Part shown: positions 6,905-14,204 of the stretch, in pieces
Layout: each line of letters opens with the position of its first letter
Position numbering within the stretch: position 1 is the first letter of the stretch
Assembly: GCF_019430885.1 (NCBI RefSeq)
Contig: NZ_JAHYBZ010000007.1
Span: 248,001-312,000, forward strand
Length of the DNA: 64,000 bases
Source of the DNA: Roseomonas alba
GTDB taxonomy: Bacteria > Pseudomonadota > Alphaproteobacteria > Acetobacterales > Acetobacteraceae
Reading direction: 5' to 3'
Notes under the pieces: generated by a model
Databases searched by the model: none
Told to the model about the DNA's origin: nothing
The model's input: the letters and a program-made list of their open reading frames with translations, nothing else
Made by a program: the position numbers and the translations under genes

Positions 6905-8077
6905 GTGAATGCGATTCCGCTCAACCCCATGCTCGAAGCCACCCGCCTGACGCGTGAGGGCCGGCTGCACGAAGCCACCGCATTGCTGCATCGGGCCCTT
7001 GGCGGGGCGACCGCGCCCGACCCGCCTGCCACCGCATGGTCCGACACCAAAGGACCCGCCGCGACACCACCGCGGCGCACCATCGACGTCGATCCCGAGA
7101 CGGGCGATCCGGTCCAGACTCCCGCAAGCTGGATGCCAAGGCCGCTGCGCGCCCTCGGCGCCCTCGCGCAGGGGCCCCTGGCTCGCGCGCCCGCGCCCGT
7201 TCCGGAAGGCGCCCGCTTCCTGCGCCAGACCATCGGCAACATGGGCGCGACGCGCGACTACAAGCTCTATATCCCTGGCGGGCAGCGCAGCGCGCCGATG
7301 CCCATGCTGGTGATGCTGCATGGATGCACGCAGTCGGCCGACGACTTCGCGGCCGGGACGCGGATGAACGCCCTGGCCGAGGAATACGGCCTGCTCGTCG
7401 TCTATCCCGAGCAGAGCAAGGCCGCCAACGCGCAGAAGTGCTGGAACTGGTTCAGCCCGGCCGACCAGCGGCGCGATCGCGGCGAACCCGCCCTGATCGC
7501 CGGCATGACCAGGCAGGTCATGCAGGAACACGCAGTGGATGGACGGCGGATCTACGTCGCCGGCCTGTCGGCGGGCGGCGCGGCGGCGGCCATCATGGCG
7601 CAGGCCTATCCCGACCTCTACGCCGCGGTTGGCGTGCATTCGGGTCTGCCCTGCGGTGCCGCACGCGACATCCCCACGGCCTTCGCCGCCATGCAGCGGG
7701 GTGCAGCTACCCAGCAGCAGCCATCAGGCCTGGGCGCGGCCGACGCCAAGCCGCTCGCGGTGCCGACCATCGTCTTCCACGCGGACCAGGACAGGACCGT
7801 GCATCCCAGCAACGGCGACCTCATTGCCGCGCAGGTCGCTGCGATGGGCGCGGTCACGGTGGAAACGCATGCCGGCCAGGTACCGGGCGGCCATGCCTAT
7901 AGCCGCACGAACCACCTCACCCCTACGGGGACGAGCGTTCTCGAGCAGTGGCTGGTACACGGCGGCGGGCATGCATGGTCGGGGGGCAGCAACCTGGGAT
8001 CGTATACCGACCCGCGAGGACCCGATGCATCCCGCGAGATGCTGCGCTTCTTCCGGCAGCACGCGCTGCCGGGCTGA
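6905..8077 (+). CDS. phaZ: PHB depolymerase family esterase
   Basis: This 390-residue alpha/beta hydrolase belongs to the PHB depolymerase esterase family (Esterase_phd). The oxyanion region MLHGCTQ is at 137-143 and the lipase box GLSAGG places the nucleophile at S222. A catalytic Asp is likely in FHADQDRTVHPSN and the His in GGGHAWSGG. It hydrolyses polyhydroxybutyrate or short esters. No signal peptide is visible: residues 1-105 are a Pro/Ala/Arg-rich lead with a conserved MLEATRLTREGRLHEATALL helix also known from phaZ-like proteins of alphaproteobacteria. An intracellular or granule-associated role is therefore plausible. The start is the GTG at 6905. The gene symbol is by family, not proven substrate. 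Confidence 0.82.
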   Translation: MNAIPLNPMLEATRLTREGRLHEATALLHRALGGATAPDPPATAWSDTKGPAATPPRRTIDVDPETGDPVQTPASWMPRPLRALGALAQGPLARAPAPVPEGARFLRQTIGNMGATRDYKLYIPGGQRSAPMPMLVMLHGCTQSADDFAAGTRMNALAEEYGLLVVYPEQSKAANAQKCWNWFSPADQRRDRGEPALIAGMTRQVMQEHAVDGRRIYVAGLSAGGAAAAIMAQAYPDLYAAVGVHSGLPCGAARDIPTAFAAMQRGAATQQQPSGLGAADAKPLAVPTIVFHADQDRTVHPSNGDLIAAQVAAMGAVTVETHAGQVPGGHAYSRTNHLTPTGTSVLEQWLVHGGGHAWSGGSNLGSYTDPRGPDASREMLRFFRQHALPG

Positions 8078-8120
8078 CATCCGGAGGCCTCCTGGTTGCC
8101 CCGATGCTGTCGCTGTGGCG

Positions 8121-8143
8121 TTGGAGGGGCGCTGCCCCTCCGG
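8121..8143. repeat. Family A hairpin fragment
   Basis: GGAGGGGC (8123-8130) pairs with GCCCCTCC (8134-8141) across GCT. It is the terminal hairpin of family A without a recognisable second arm. It lies 45 bp downstream of phaZ and probably also acts as a transcription-end hairpin. The remaining bases of the 8078-8252 gap show nothing I can identify. Confidence 0.5.
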
Positions 8144-8252
8144 TTTCCTCCAGCAGAACGATCCCGGCAATCGGGGAAGCCTTGCGGCCCTCCGTGGGAT
8201 GCGTCGGGAAAGCCTCGTCGGTCCCACAGATCAGGAAAGGCGGCCGCCGGGT

Positions 8253-8633
8253 TCAGGCCTTCTCGATCGGCCCGCCCGCATCGACCCAGCCCTTGAAGCC
8301 GCCGAGGTTGCGGACATTGGTGTAGCCCATGTCATGCAGCGTCTTCAGCACCAGCGCCGAACGCCCGCCCGAGGCGCAATAGGCGACCACGGTCTTCGCC
8401 GTGTCGAACTGCGCGTCGTGCATCGGGGAGGCCGGATCGGCTCGGAACTCCACCAGCCCGCGCGGGATGGCGAGCGCGCCGGGCACCTTGCCGGAGGCCG
8501 CGACCTCGGGCGGTTCCCGCACATCGAGGAAGACGACGTCCGGCCGGCCGACCAGCCCCTTCGCCTCATCGGGGGAGATGCGCGGCACCACGGCCTCGGC
8601 ATCGGCGAGCATCTTCTGGACGGTGAGCGTCAT
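8253..8633 (-). CDS. Rhodanese-like domain protein
   Basis: This 126-residue single-domain rhodanese transfers sulfane sulfur through a persulfide on the active-site Cys86, in the loop AYCASGGRSA. The N-terminal sequence ISPDEAKGLVGRPDVVFLDVREPPE is the standard rhodanese entry strand and helix. The active-site loop CASGGRS resembles GlpE/PspE-type small rhodaneses. There is no signal peptide, so it is cytoplasmic. It is transcribed in the same direction as the MAPEG and Smr genes upstream. Its sulfur acceptor is unknown. Confidence 0.88.
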   Translation of the reverse strand: MTLTVQKMLADAEAVVPRISPDEAKGLVGRPDVVFLDVREPPEVAASGKVPGALAIPRGLVEFRADPASPMHDAQFDTAKTVVAYCASGGRSALVLKTLHDMGYTNVRNLGGFKGWVDAGGPIEKA

Positions 8634-8664
8634 CGGCGGTTCTCCCTGTTCCGGTGATGCCAGC

Positions 8665-9060
8665 CTAGCGCCATCCGCCGGCGGAGGCGACCAGCGCCGC
8701 CACGGCCGCGAGCGCGATGACCGCGAAGGTTGCGATCATCCCAGCGGCGCGGAGGCGGATATCCTCGGCGAGCCGCGTGATGCCCCAGGCATGAACGCCG
8801 CGTCCGGCCAGCAGAACTGCGCCCAGCGGATGCAGCACCCAGCCCGGCGCGCCGCCGGCCTCGGACAGGGCCAGAAGCAACAGGGCGAAAGGGGCGTATT
8901 CGGCGAAGTTCGCCTGGGCGCGCACGGCGCGTTCCAGCGCCGCATCGCCGCCCGTGCCCAGCGTGACGCGCGCGGCGTGGCGCAGCGGCACGATGCGCAT
9001 GGACAGCCACAGGAAAAGCGGGGCGTGCAGCGCGGCCCACAGGGCGGTTGCAGACATCAT
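8665..9060 (-). CDS. MAPEG family membrane protein
   Basis: The product is 131 residues with four hydrophobic segments at about 4-22, 53-70, 77-92 and 105-125. The motif RAVRAQANFAEYAPFALLLLAL after the first loop is the signature of bacterial MAPEG (eicosanoid/glutathione metabolism) membrane proteins. These proteins often act on glutathione conjugates, but most bacterial members are uncharacterised. It lies 10 bases downstream of the Smr gene and 31 bases upstream of the rhodanese gene, so it may belong to one transcript running from lutB. Confidence 0.85.
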   Translation of the reverse strand: MMSATALWAALHAPLFLWLSMRIVPLRHAARVTLGTGGDAALERAVRAQANFAEYAPFALLLLALSEAGGAPGWVLHPLGAVLLAGRGVHAWGITRLAEDIRLRAAGMIATFAVIALAAVAALVASAGGWR

Positions 9061-9070
9061 GGTTCAGCCG

Positions 9071-9604
9071 TCATCGCCGGCGGCGCAGCAGCACATGCAC
9101 CGCGCCGGTATTGGCACGATGCGGATGGGCGGCGCCCAGGATGATGCGCCGTAGATCCGGGGCGTTCAGCCAATGCGGCAATTCGCGCCGCAGCACCCCG
9201 CCCTCGACCGAGGAACCCCGGCCGGTGATCACCGCCACGCAGCGCAGGCCCTCGGCATAGGCGTCGGCAAGGAAGGCGTGGACGGCCGCATGGGCGTCCT
9301 GCGCACGGCGGCCATGGAGGTCGATGGTGCGTTCCGGCTTCATCTTGCCGCGCCGCAGGTCGCGCCAGCGGCGGTCATCCAGCCCCGCGGGCGGCGTATT
9401 CACGGCGAGATCCGGCGGCGTCCAGCGCGTGGGCGCGGCAACCGGCTGCGGCTGGGGCGGGGCGGCCGGCCGGGCAACGGCCGGCGCGGCCGGCGGCGGT
9501 TCGGGCGGCAATTCCCGGCCCGGCAGGGGCATGATCTCGGCGGCATAGGCGCGCCACAGCGCGCGGTCGGCCTCCGACAGGCCACGCAGCCGGCGGCGCG
9601 TCAT
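9071..9604 (-). CDS. Smr domain protein
   Basis: The product is 177 residues. Residues 1-25 form a charged helix and residues 33-75 a Pro/Ala-rich linker. The Smr (small MutS-related) domain spans about 90-175, with ERTIDLHGRRAQDAHAAV, VITGRGSSVEGGVLRREL and a C-terminal GAVHVLLRRRR strand. Stand-alone Smr proteins are nucleases acting on DNA or on mRNA at collided ribosomes; the LDLHG and TGRG motifs usual for this activity are present, the first as IDLHG. The start ATG (9602-9604) overlaps the lutC stop by 4 bases, so it is coupled to the lut genes. Confidence 0.88.
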   Translation of the reverse strand: MTRRRLRGLSEADRALWRAYAAEIMPLPGRELPPEPPPAAPAVARPAAPPQPQPVAAPTRWTPPDLAVNTPPAGLDDRRWRDLRRGKMKPERTIDLHGRRAQDAHAAVHAFLADAYAEGLRCVAVITGRGSSVEGGVLRRELPHWLNAPDLRRIILGAAHPHRANTGAVHVLLRRRR

Positions 9605-10308
9605 GCCACGGGCAAGGCGGCGGGATCGTCGTCGATCAGGATGATGTGCAGACGCCGGGGCCCATGCGCGCCGAGTTCGAGGGTCTGCTCGATATCCGCG
9701 CTGCGCGAGGGGCCGGTCACCAGCATGACGTTGCGCGGCATGAATCCGCCGGTGACCGGATCGGTCCTTTCCCGCCGCAGCCTGTCCCAGGCTTCCTCAT
9801 AGGCGCCGATAACGGCCGAGGCGCGCAGCACGACGATCTCGGTCTCGGCGAGGATGTTGAGCGTGGTCGGCCGCGCGGCATCCGAGGGCAGCATGAGCGT
9901 CCCGGTCTCCGCAATGCCGGCATAGCCATGCTGCACCGAGACGGCGTCGGTTGCCTGGGCCCGCCGTGCCTCGAATTCCAGCATCGGCTTTTCGGCCCAG
10001 GGCAGGGCCTGCAATTCGGGGTTCGGCGCCAGGACGAAGCGCGGCGCGAGGTTCTGCGCGGCGAGGTAGTCCGCCACCGCCTCCGGCACCTCCTCTCCCG
10101 CGGCGATGCGCGCGACGGAGCCGAACTCCTTCTCCACATTGCGGATGAACAGCGCGATCTGCTCGGGCCGCGGCACGCGCGACCGGGCCGGGATCAGGTG
10201 GCGCGGATGGGTGGCGAGCCGCCCCTCCAGCATCGCCCGCTGGTCGGCCGGCAGCGGCCCGCGCTTCAGGCCGCGCCGGATGGAGGCGAGGATGGCGTCC
10301 TTGGTCAT
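9601..10308 (-). CDS. lutC: L-lactate utilisation protein LutC
   Basis: This 235-residue LUD-domain protein (LutC/YkgG) belongs to the L-lactate dehydrogenase complex. The N-terminal MTKDAILASIRRGLKRG helix and the central GIAETGTLMLPSD motif are typical of LutC; the ETGT loop recurs in LutB as ETGSS. The start is the ATG at 10308, preceded by GGTGAGG. It lies 4 bases after lutB, and its stop overlaps the Smr gene. LutA is encoded separately at 4580-5353 on the other strand. Confidence 0.9.
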   Translation of the reverse strand: MTKDAILASIRRGLKRGPLPADQRAMLEGRLATHPRHLIPARSRVPRPEQIALFIRNVEKEFGSVARIAAGEEVPEAVADYLAAQNLAPRFVLAPNPELQALPWAEKPMLEFEARRAQATDAVSVQHGYAGIAETGTLMLPSDAARPTTLNILAETEIVVLRASAVIGAYEEAWDRLRRERTDPVTGGFMPRNVMLVTGPSRSADIEQTLELGAHGPRRLHIILIDDDPAALPVA

Positions 10309-10312
10309 GGCC

Positions 10313-11743
10313 TCACCGCCCTTCACGCTGCATCTTCGCGTAGCGCGCCATGAAGGTGCCGCCCGGTTCCGGTGCCGGCAGGTCGCGTCCTTCCGTCCAG
10401 CCGCCGGCGAGCGGCAGCGACCGGAAGACCCCCTTCCCGCGCGCCAGCAGCGACAGGGTGCCCATCGCCGCCCGCGTCGCCAGGCGATACATGCCGGGCC
10501 GCTTCGCGAACCAGGCCCAGAGCCCGAGATTCCGCCGCACCGCGCGCGGCGTCAGGTGGCGCTCGAACTCGCGTTCGCGCCAATGGCGCATCAGATTCGG
10601 CAGCGGGATCTTCACGGGGCAGACGCTCTCGCACTTGCCGCAGAAGGTGGAGGCATTGGGCAGCAGCGCCGCCTTGTCGATGCCGACCAGCGAGGGCGTC
10701 AGCACCGACCCCATCGGTCCCGGATAGACCCAGCCATAGGCATGCCCGCCGGTCACGCCATAGACCGGGCAGTGGTTCATGCAGGCGGCGCAGCGGATGC
10801 AGCGCAACATCTCCTGGAACTCGGACCCGATCATGTTGGACCGGCCATTGTCGATGAGGACGACGTGGTATTCCTCCGGCCCGTCCAGGTCGCCCGGCCG
10901 CCGCACGCCGGTGCTGAACGTCGTGTAGACGGAAAAGTCCTGCCCGGTCGCGGACCGCGCCAGCAGCCGCAGCAGCGAGGTCGCATCCTCGAGGGTCGGC
11001 ACCACCTTCTCGATCGACGCCAGCGCGATGTGCACGCGCGGCAGGGTCTGCGTCAGGTCGCCATTGCCCTCATTGGTCACGATGACGGACGACCCCGTCT
11101 CGGCGATCAGGAAATTCGCGCCCGTGATGCCGACATCGGCGGCGAGGAAGCGGGACCGCAGCTTGGTGCGCGCCTCCGCCAGGATGTCGCGCCGCTCGTT
11201 GAACACGCGGTTCGGGTCGAGATCCGTGTGCATCCGGCGGAAATCCGCCTCCCAATCCTCGCGGTTCAGGTGGAAGGCCGGGGCGATGATGTGGGACGGG
11301 TGCTCATGGCGGAGCTGGATGATGTATTCGCCGAGATCGGTCTCGACCGGGGTGATGCCGTGGGCTTCCAGATGGTCGTTGATCGCGATCTCCTCCGAGA
11401 TCATCGACTTCCCCTTGGTCACCGTCTTCGCATCGGCCTTGCGGCAGATGTCGAGGACCGTCGCCCGCGCCTCCTCGGCGGTCGAGCACCAATGCACCGT
11501 GCCGCCGGCGCGCTCGACATTGGCCGCGAATGTTTCGAGGTAGAAATCCAGATTTGCGAGGGTGTGATTCTTGATGTCCCGCCCGATGTCGCGGAGCTGT
11601 TCAAATTCCGGCAGGCGGGAAACGGCGTCGGCGCGGCGCTGGAGGAAGGCGCCCTTGGCCTTGCCGAGTGCCTTCTGCAGTCCCGCATCGCCCAGCGCCC
11701 GCGCGGCGTTCTGCTTGAAGGCGGGGGAAGTGATCTGGACCAC
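10313..11743 (-). CDS. lutB: L-lactate oxidation iron-sulfur protein LutB
   Basis: The product is 476 residues, starting at the GTG at 11743 (VVQITSPAF). Residues 70-300 form a LUD domain (TKGKSMISEEIAIN, GANFLIAETGSSVIVTNEGN). Two 4Fe-4S clusters follow: CIRCAACMNHCPVYG at about 307-321 and CGKCESVCPVKIPLP at about 358-372. The C-terminal FKRPG-like helical tail (WAWFAKRPGMYRL) is usual for LutB. It transfers electrons during L-lactate oxidation with LutA and LutC. The gene is the first of a lutB-lutC-smr transcript and is divergent from the fasciclin gene across 198 bp. Confidence 0.92.
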   Translation of the reverse strand: MVQITSPAFKQNAARALGDAGLQKALGKAKGAFLQRRADAVSRLPEFEQLRDIGRDIKNHTLANLDFYLETFAANVERAGGTVHWCSTAEEARATVLDICRKADAKTVTKGKSMISEEIAINDHLEAHGITPVETDLGEYIIQLRHEHPSHIIAPAFHLNREDWEADFRRMHTDLDPNRVFNERRDILAEARTKLRSRFLAADVGITGANFLIAETGSSVIVTNEGNGDLTQTLPRVHIALASIEKVVPTLEDATSLLRLLARSATGQDFSVYTTFSTGVRRPGDLDGPEEYHVVLIDNGRSNMIGSEFQEMLRCIRCAACMNHCPVYGVTGGHAYGWVYPGPMGSVLTPSLVGIDKAALLPNASTFCGKCESVCPVKIPLPNLMRHWREREFERHLTPRAVRRNLGLWAWFAKRPGMYRLATRAAMGTLSLLARGKGVFRSLPLAGGWTEGRDLPAPEPGGTFMARYAKMQREGR

Positions 11744-11826
11744 GGGACGTCCTCGGACAGGCTGCGCAGATGCCCGTGTAGCGCGATTTCCGCCGGCCGT
11801 GTGAAGACCCTGCCCGCGATTTTGTT

Positions 11827-11841
11827 TGGATATCAAATCCA
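11827..11841. promoter_or_regulatory. Candidate operator between lutB and fasciclin gene
   Basis: TGGAT (11827-11831), a 5-base spacer ATCAA, and ATCCA (11837-11841) form an imperfect 15-bp palindrome. It lies in a short AT-richer stretch of an otherwise GC-rich divergent promoter region. It is short and could be chance. Confidence 0.3.
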
Positions 11842-11941
11842 TGCTGCGCTGCTCGGGACTTGCCCTGCGCCCCGGGGGGCGCGAAAAGGCCGCGCCCCGC
11901 TCGCGGGCCCCGATTCGCGCCGTTACAAAGGAGAAGCGCCG

Positions 11942-12457
11942 GTGATCACGCGTCGTTCCCTCTTCGCCGCCGGCGGCGGAGCCTTGGTCCTCGCCGGTTG
12001 CGCGGGCGAACAGGTTACCGCCGATGGCCGCTTCCCGATCATGGATGTGCTCGGCACCCAGTCGGACCTGTCGGAGTTCCGCTCGGCGCTGCGCCGCGCC
12101 AACCTGTCCGAGCTGCTTTCCGGCCCGACAGCCTACACCGTCTTCGCGCCGACCAACGACGCCTGGAGCGCCGCGCCGGCGGCGATTCGGGACGGCGGGG
12201 CCGACATGCTGCGCAACCTGATCGCGGGCGGGCGGCTGAACCTGCGCGACATCGCCGCCCGCAACGGCCGCATCCGCATGCTGAGCGGAATCGAGATCCG
12301 TGTCGTCGGCGGCAGCCCCACCGAGCCGCGCATCCAGGCGGTGCGGGCCGGTGCGACCCAGCCTTCCGGCGCCTCGGGCAGCATCATCCGGCCGAACCTG
12401 CTCTGCTCCAACGGCATCATCCACGTCGTCTCGGGCGTGCTGTTCCCGACGGCCTGA
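11942..12457 (+). CDS. Fasciclin-domain lipoprotein
   Basis: The product is 171 residues from the GTG at 11942, preceded by AAAGGAG about 10 bases upstream. The N-terminus ITRRSLFAAGGGALVLAGC is a lipoprotein signal with a twin Arg and lipobox LAGC. Residues 35-171 form one FAS1 domain: the FAS1 H1 box is YTVFAPTNDAWSA and the terminal box is SNGIIHVVSGVLFP. FAS1 proteins mediate adhesion or bind extracellular ligands, but bacterial members are mostly uncharacterised. It ends against the TetR gene, sharing a GC-rich hairpin. Confidence 0.88.
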   Translation: MITRRSLFAAGGGALVLAGCAGEQVTADGRFPIMDVLGTQSDLSEFRSALRRANLSELLSGPTAYTVFAPTNDAWSAAPAAIRDGGADMLRNLIAGGRLNLRDIAARNGRIRMLSGIEIRVVGGSPTEPRIQAVRAGATQPSGASGSIIRPNLLCSNGIIHVVSGVLFPTA

Positions 12458-12465
12458 ACGCCGCA

Positions 12466-12492
12466 GCGGGCGGGGGCTACCCCTCCGCCCGC
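12466..12492. terminator. Bidirectional hairpin between fasciclin and TetR genes
   Basis: GCGGGCGG (12466-12473) pairs with CCGCCCGC (12485-12492). It lies 8 bases after the fasciclin stop and overlaps the 3' end of the TetR gene. It has no clear T tract, so the terminator call is tentative. Confidence 0.4.
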
Positions 12493-13214
12493 GTCCGGCG
12501 GCCGCGCGCCGTCGGCACCAGAATCCCGCCCAGCACCATGTCACAGAAGTCGAGCGCGATTTCGGGCGCCGTCAGGGTGCCCTTGGGGTCGTACCAGCGC
12601 GCCATCCAGTTCACGGCGCCGAGGATCATCCGCCCCGCCACCGCCACATCCATGGTGCGGAGCTCGCCGGCCGCGACGCCGGCTTCCAGGATCTCCCGCA
12701 GCAGCCTCTCGTAACGATCGCGCCAGCCGATGCGCTCCCGCCGGAACCGCAGTTCTGGATCGTTCCAGAAGGTTGAGGCCGAGGCGATCCAGGCCCAGCG
12801 GTGGCGGTCGAAGAAGCGCGCCGTCTCCCCGATCAGGCTGCGCAGCCGGTCGGCGGCCGGCAGGGCCGGGTCGTCATGGCGGGCGACGTGCAGGTACAGC
12901 GCCTTGGTCACGCCCATGGCGAGCGGCCGCAGCAGCGAATCCTTGTCCGGGAAGTAGTGATACAGCGTCGCCTTCGAAATCCCGCATTCCAGCGCGATGT
13001 CGCGCATGGACACGCCATCGAAGCCGTTCTGCGCGAACATGCGGCAAGCGACCTCGAAGATCTGCACGATACGGCCTTGGGCCGGCTGGTCGTAGCCGCC
13101 GACCTCGAGGATGGAGACCAGGTCCTCGGTGCGCGCGACGGCGCGGCGGCGTGGGCGGGTGGGCGGGGCTTCCGGCGCTTCGGCAGTCTTGGATTTGGCA
13201 GCGGCGCGGGCCAC
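12477..13214 (-). CDS. TetR/AcrR family regulator
   Basis: The product is 245 residues from the GTG at 13214, which has GAGGAGA 5 bases upstream. The first 40 residues are basic and Ala/Pro-rich. The TetR DNA-binding domain spans about 45-100 (GRIVQIFEVACRMFAQNGFDGVSMRDIALECGISKATLYHYFPDKDSLL, read in parts), with recognition helix GISKATLYHYF. The C-terminal ligand domain has a WARWYDP motif. It is divergent from the molybdenum hydroxylase operon across about 135 bp, so it is a likely repressor of that operon. The inducer is unknown. Confidence 0.85.
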   Translation of the reverse strand: MARAAAKSKTAEAPEAPPTRPRRRAVARTEDLVSILEVGGYDQPAQGRIVQIFEVACRMFAQNGFDGVSMRDIALECGISKATLYHYFPDKDSLLRPLAMGVTKALYLHVARHDDPALPAADRLRSLIGETARFFDRHRWAWIASASTFWNDPELRFRRERIGWRDRYERLLREILEAGVAAGELRTMDVAVAGRMILGAVNWMARWYDPKGTLTAPEIALDFCDMVLGGILVPTARGRRTRAEG

Positions 13215-13349
13215 GCGCGTCTCCTCTGATGGTGTGTTCACTGGCGCGGTGCATCCTTGCACGCTGCCGGCCGCACGCAAGCCGATGGACCTGACGCGCA
13301 GGGCGCCCTTACCATCATCGCCCATGCGATCCCATGCCCGCGGGGCCGG

Positions 13350-14204
13350 ATGAAGCCGGCCGCCTTCGACTACCATGCGCCCCGGACGGTGGAGGAGGCG
13401 GTCGCGCTGCTCGCCACCCATGGTGAGGAAGCGCGCATCCTGGCCGGCGGCCAGAGCCTGGTGCCGACCATGGCCTTCCGCATGGCGCGGCCGGGCGTGC
13501 TGGTGGACATCAACCGCATTCCGGACCTGGCGTTCCTCCGCGCCGAGGACGGCATCCTGCGCATCGGCGCGCTGACGCGGCATGCGGCATTCGAGAAGCC
13601 CGTGGCGCCGGGGCCGGTGGGCGCGCTGCTCGCCCGCGTGGCGCGCCACATCGCCCATGCGCCGATCCGCCAGCGCGGCACCTTCTGCGGCAGCCTGGCG
13701 CATGCGGACCCGGCGTCGGAATGGTGCGCGACAACGCTGGCGCTGAGCGGGACGCTGATGGTCGCCGGCCCGGACGGACAGCGCGCCGTCGCCGCCGAAG
13801 ACTGGTTCCAGGGCGTCTTCACCACGGCCATCGCGCCGGGCGAGATGCTGGCGGAAGTGCGCCTGCCGCTGCTCGGCCCCGACTGGCGCTGCGGCTTCGC
13901 GGAATTCGCGCGCCGCGCCGGCGACTTCGCGCTGGCCATGGCGGTGGTGGCGCTGCGGCTGGACGCCGGGCGCGTCGCCGAGGCGCGCATCGCGCTGGGT
14001 GGCATCGGCGGGCGGCCGGAGCTGGCGCCGGATGCGGCCGCCGCGCTGATCGGGCAGCTCCCGCGCGATGCCGCGCAATCCTCGGCCGAGCGCGCGGCCG
14101 CCGGCTGCGACCCGCAGGACGATATCCACGCCCCGGCGGACTACCGACGCGACCTGGTGCGCGTCATGGTCCGTCGCGCCATCGAGGACGCCATCGCCGC
14201 ATGA
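13350..14204 (+). CDS. FAD-binding medium subunit of molybdenum hydroxylase
   Basis: The product is 284 residues (ATG at 13350), homologous to CoxM/CutM. It binds FAD and passes electrons from the iron-sulfur subunit to the acceptor. FAD-binding motifs are ILAGGQSLVPTMAFR at about 34-48 and the loop IRQRGTFCGSLAHADPASEW at about 106-125, close to the usual TxGGN loop although GTFCGS replaces GTVGGN. The stop overlaps the start of the large subunit gene (ATGA), as in an operon of medium, large and small subunits. The CoxMLS-type order matches many xanthine oxidase-family enzymes. Confidence 0.88.
   Translation: MKPAAFDYHAPRTVEEAVALLATHGEEARILAGGQSLVPTMAFRMARPGVLVDINRIPDLAFLRAEDGILRIGALTRHAAFEKPVAPGPVGALLARVARHIAHAPIRQRGTFCGSLAHADPASEWCATTLALSGTLMVAGPDGQRAVAAEDWFQGVFTTAIAPGEMLAEVRLPLLGPDWRCGFAEFARRAGDFALAMAVVALRLDAGRVAEARIALGGIGGRPELAPDAAAALIGQLPRDAAQSSAERAAAGCDPQDDIHAPADYRRDLVRVMVRRAIEDAIAA

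Noticed and set aside
10106-11900. Long plus-strand open frame opposite lutC and lutB
   Set aside because: Antisense shadow of lutB and lutC; only the fasciclin gene at its end is supported.
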